The translations under genes and the position numbers were made by a program. Of a DNA stretch of 8,138 nucleotides, positions 7,165 to 8,138 are shown piece after piece. Under the pieces are notes generated by a model. The model was not told the origin of the DNA. It worked only from the letters and a program-made list of their open reading frames with translations, and ran no database searches. Every line of letters starts with the position of its first letter. The first letter of the stretch is position 1. The DNA lies in assembly GCF_021151785.1 (NCBI RefSeq), contig NZ_JAGKWP010000102.1, forward strand, positions 1-8,138. The letters run 5' to 3'. Source of the DNA: Flavobacterium sp. (GTDB lineage: Bacteria; Bacteroidota; Bacteroidia; Flavobacteriales; Flavobacteriaceae).

Positions 7165-7213
7165 TTCTAACTTCTAACTTCTAACTTCTAACTTCTAAAT
7201 TCTGACTTCTAAA
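7165..7213 (+). repeat. Right heptamer array (seven tandem units)
   Basis: Seven head-to-tail 7-bp units with no spacers. The first four are identical TTCTAAC, the fifth and seventh end in AAA, and the sixth is TTCTGAC. The array starts 9 bp after the stop of the four-helix-bundle gene. Units five to seven are the inverted partner of the left array at 6754. Identical leading units suggest recent slippage or copying. The array closes the upstream reading frame of queG with a TAA at 7196-7198. Confidence 0.92.
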
Positions 7214-7246
7214 TCCACATATACCAATTTAATAAAAGAAAAGGCT
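7199..7246 (+). other. In-frame 5' extension of queG lacking an ATG
   Basis: Directly upstream of the TTG at 7247 and in the same frame, the sequence is open back to a TAA at 7196 and encodes STYTNLIKEKA. This looks like the conserved N terminus of flavobacterial QueG (YTNLIKEKA before the LGFLSCGI motif), so it is probably still translated. The only initiation candidates in it are non-standard: ATT (7199) or CTG (7202), both inside the heptamer array, or ATA (7232). Starting at CTG would give MTSKSTYTNLIKEKA, close to the N-terminal length I expect for the family. Confidence 0.6.
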
Positions 7247-8125
7247 TTGACATTGGGCTTTCTTTCTTGCGGAATTTCCCGAGCGGACTTTCTCGAGCAA
7301 GAAGCGCCACGTTTAGAAAAATGGCTCAATAAAAATTACCACGGGCAAATGGCCTACATGGAAAATCATTTCGACAAACGGTTAGATCCACGTTTGTTAG
7401 TTGATGGAGCAAAAAGCGTGGTGTCTCTACTACTCAATTATTATCCTTCCGAAATTCAAAATCCAGCGAGTTACAAGATTTCTAAATATGCCTATGGCGA
7501 AGATTATCATTTCGTCATTAAAGAGAAATTAAAGCAATTATTACAATTCATTCAGGAAGAAATTGGCGAAGTAAACGGACGAGTTTTTGTGGATTCGGCT
7601 CCCGTTTTAGATAAGGCTTGGGCTGCAAAGAGCGGCTTGGGTTGGATTGGAAAAAATGCCAATTTAATTACCCAAAAAGTAGGTTCGTTTTATTTTATAG
7701 CCGAATTAATTATAGACCTTGAATTAGAATATGACCTTCCTACTACAGATCATTGCGGTACCTGTACGGCTTGTATCGATGCTTGTCCAACACAAGCCAT
7801 TATTCAACCCTATGTGGTAGACGGAAGCAAATGTATTTCTTATTTTACGATTGAGTTAAAAGACAATTTGCCGCAAGAAATGAAAGGTCAATTTAACGAT
7901 TGGGTTTTTGGATGCGACGTATGTCAAGAGGTATGTCCTTGGAACCGATTTGCAAAACCCCATCAAGAACCACTTTTTGAGCCAAAAGCAGAACTACTTC
8001 AGTTTTCTAAACGCGATTGGCAAGAACTTACCAAAGAAACTTTCAATAAAGTATTTAAAAATTCTGCTGTCAAACGAACCAAGTTTGAAGGATTAATGCG
8101 AAATATTGATTTTGTAAAAGAATAA
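7247..8125 (+). CDS. queG: Epoxyqueuosine reductase QueG
   Basis: Cobalamin- and iron-sulfur-dependent enzyme that reduces epoxyqueuosine to queuosine, the last step in making this modified base at the wobble position of GUN-anticodon tRNAs; cytoplasmic. The N-terminal cobalamin-binding part includes KYAYGEDYH (80-88) and VDSAPVLDKAWAAKSGLGWIGKN (115-137). A bacterial ferredoxin-type segment binds two [4Fe-4S] clusters, with C170, C173, C176 and C180 (HCGTCTACIDACP) and C196, C223, C226 and C230 (FGCDVCQEVCPWN). At 292 residues from this TTG it lacks about 15 conserved N-terminal residues, which are encoded in frame just upstream without an ATG. TTG is the first standard start codon available in the open frame, but the true start may be CTG at 7202. 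The body is intact and appears functional. ruvB-queG adjacency is, as I recall, common in flavobacteria. Confidence 0.93.
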   Translation: MTLGFLSCGISRADFLEQEAPRLEKWLNKNYHGQMAYMENHFDKRLDPRLLVDGAKSVVSLLLNYYPSEIQNPASYKISKYAYGEDYHFVIKEKLKQLLQFIQEEIGEVNGRVFVDSAPVLDKAWAAKSGLGWIGKNANLITQKVGSFYFIAELIIDLELEYDLPTTDHCGTCTACIDACPTQAIIQPYVVDGSKCISYFTIELKDNLPQEMKGQFNDWVFGCDVCQEVCPWNRFAKPHQEPLFEPKAELLQFSKRDWQELTKETFNKVFKNSAVKRTKFEGLMRNIDFVKE

Positions 8126-8138
8126 AATTGTATTTATT

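Larger units (their letters stand above)
6754..7213. mobile_element. Putative cassette: four-helix-bundle gene between inverted heptamer arrays
   Basis: A 460-bp unit made of a left array of three heptamers, a small four-helix-bundle gene and a right array of seven heptamers in opposite orientation. The 21 bp at the left edge and the 21 bp at the right edge are inverted repeats at 20 of 21 positions. It begins at the base after the ruvB stop codon and ends where the queG coding frame becomes recognisable. No transposase, integrase or obvious target-site duplication is visible, so it would need a mobilising activity encoded elsewhere or could be a degenerate remnant. The structure is seen directly; mobility is inference. 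Confidence 0.5.

Noticed and set aside
7165..7213. CRISPR array
   Set aside because: The repeats are 7 bp with no spacers; this is a simple tandem array, and no cas genes are present.
6754..7213. 23S rRNA intervening sequence
   Set aside because: There is no rRNA sequence on either side; flanks are protein-coding genes.
6744..7223. Target-site duplication around the heptamer cassette
   Set aside because: Bases before 6754 and after 7213 share no convincing direct repeat, so no duplication is claimed.
7908..8096. 62-codon + strand ORF in another frame
   Set aside because: It overlaps the second iron-sulfur motif and C-terminal part of queG; shadow frame.
8126..8138. Terminator after queG
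   Set aside because: Only 13 AT-rich bases remain and no hairpin can be seen.

Overview
The window looks like the chromosome of a flavobacterium (Bacteroidota, probably Flavobacteriaceae). Four things point there. The DNA is AT-rich. The Shine-Dalgarno sites are weak or absent, with A-rich leaders instead. Two perfect copies of the Bacteroidota -7 promoter box (TAnnTTTG, here TATCTTTG) sit just upstream of genes. The protein sequences carry Bacteroidota signatures, such as the CuA loop CNKICGASHYNM in CoxB and NFPY instead of NLPY in RsmA. All genes found are on the + strand.

Left block (1-3038): the last codons of an upstream gene, then coxB and coxA, encoding subunits II and I of an aa3-type cytochrome c oxidase. 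The block ends in a clear intrinsic terminator. The 14-codon tail and tight spacing suggest a larger respiratory operon continuing upstream, probably the alternative complex III (act) genes, although that identity is inferred.

Middle block (3074-5546): a promoter box, a small DUF4286 protein, rsmA (16S rRNA dimethyltransferase) and mgtE (magnesium channel). The genes are separated by 3 bp and then overlap by 20 bp, so this is one operon. The 184-bp gap after mgtE contains a structured sequence on the minus strand that resembles a family of flavobacterial intergenic repeats, possibly the Flavo-1 RNA. It is followed by the ruvB promoter box only 4 bp before the ruvB ATG, which implies an essentially leaderless transcript.

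Right block (5731-8125): ruvB, a small four-helix-bundle (S23/IVP-like) gene, and queG (epoxyqueuosine reductase). The four-helix-bundle gene is the standout. It sits between two oppositely oriented arrays of the heptamer TTCTAAC/TTCTAAA, three copies on the left and seven on the right. The inner 21 bp of the left array match the last 21 bp of the right array as an inverted repeat at 20 of 21 positions. The left array begins directly after the ruvB stop codon. The right array runs into the 5' end of queG, whose conserved N-terminal codons are still readable up to the repeat but have no ATG. This looks like a small cassette of unknown mobility inserted between ruvB and queG, which altered or replaced the queG start.
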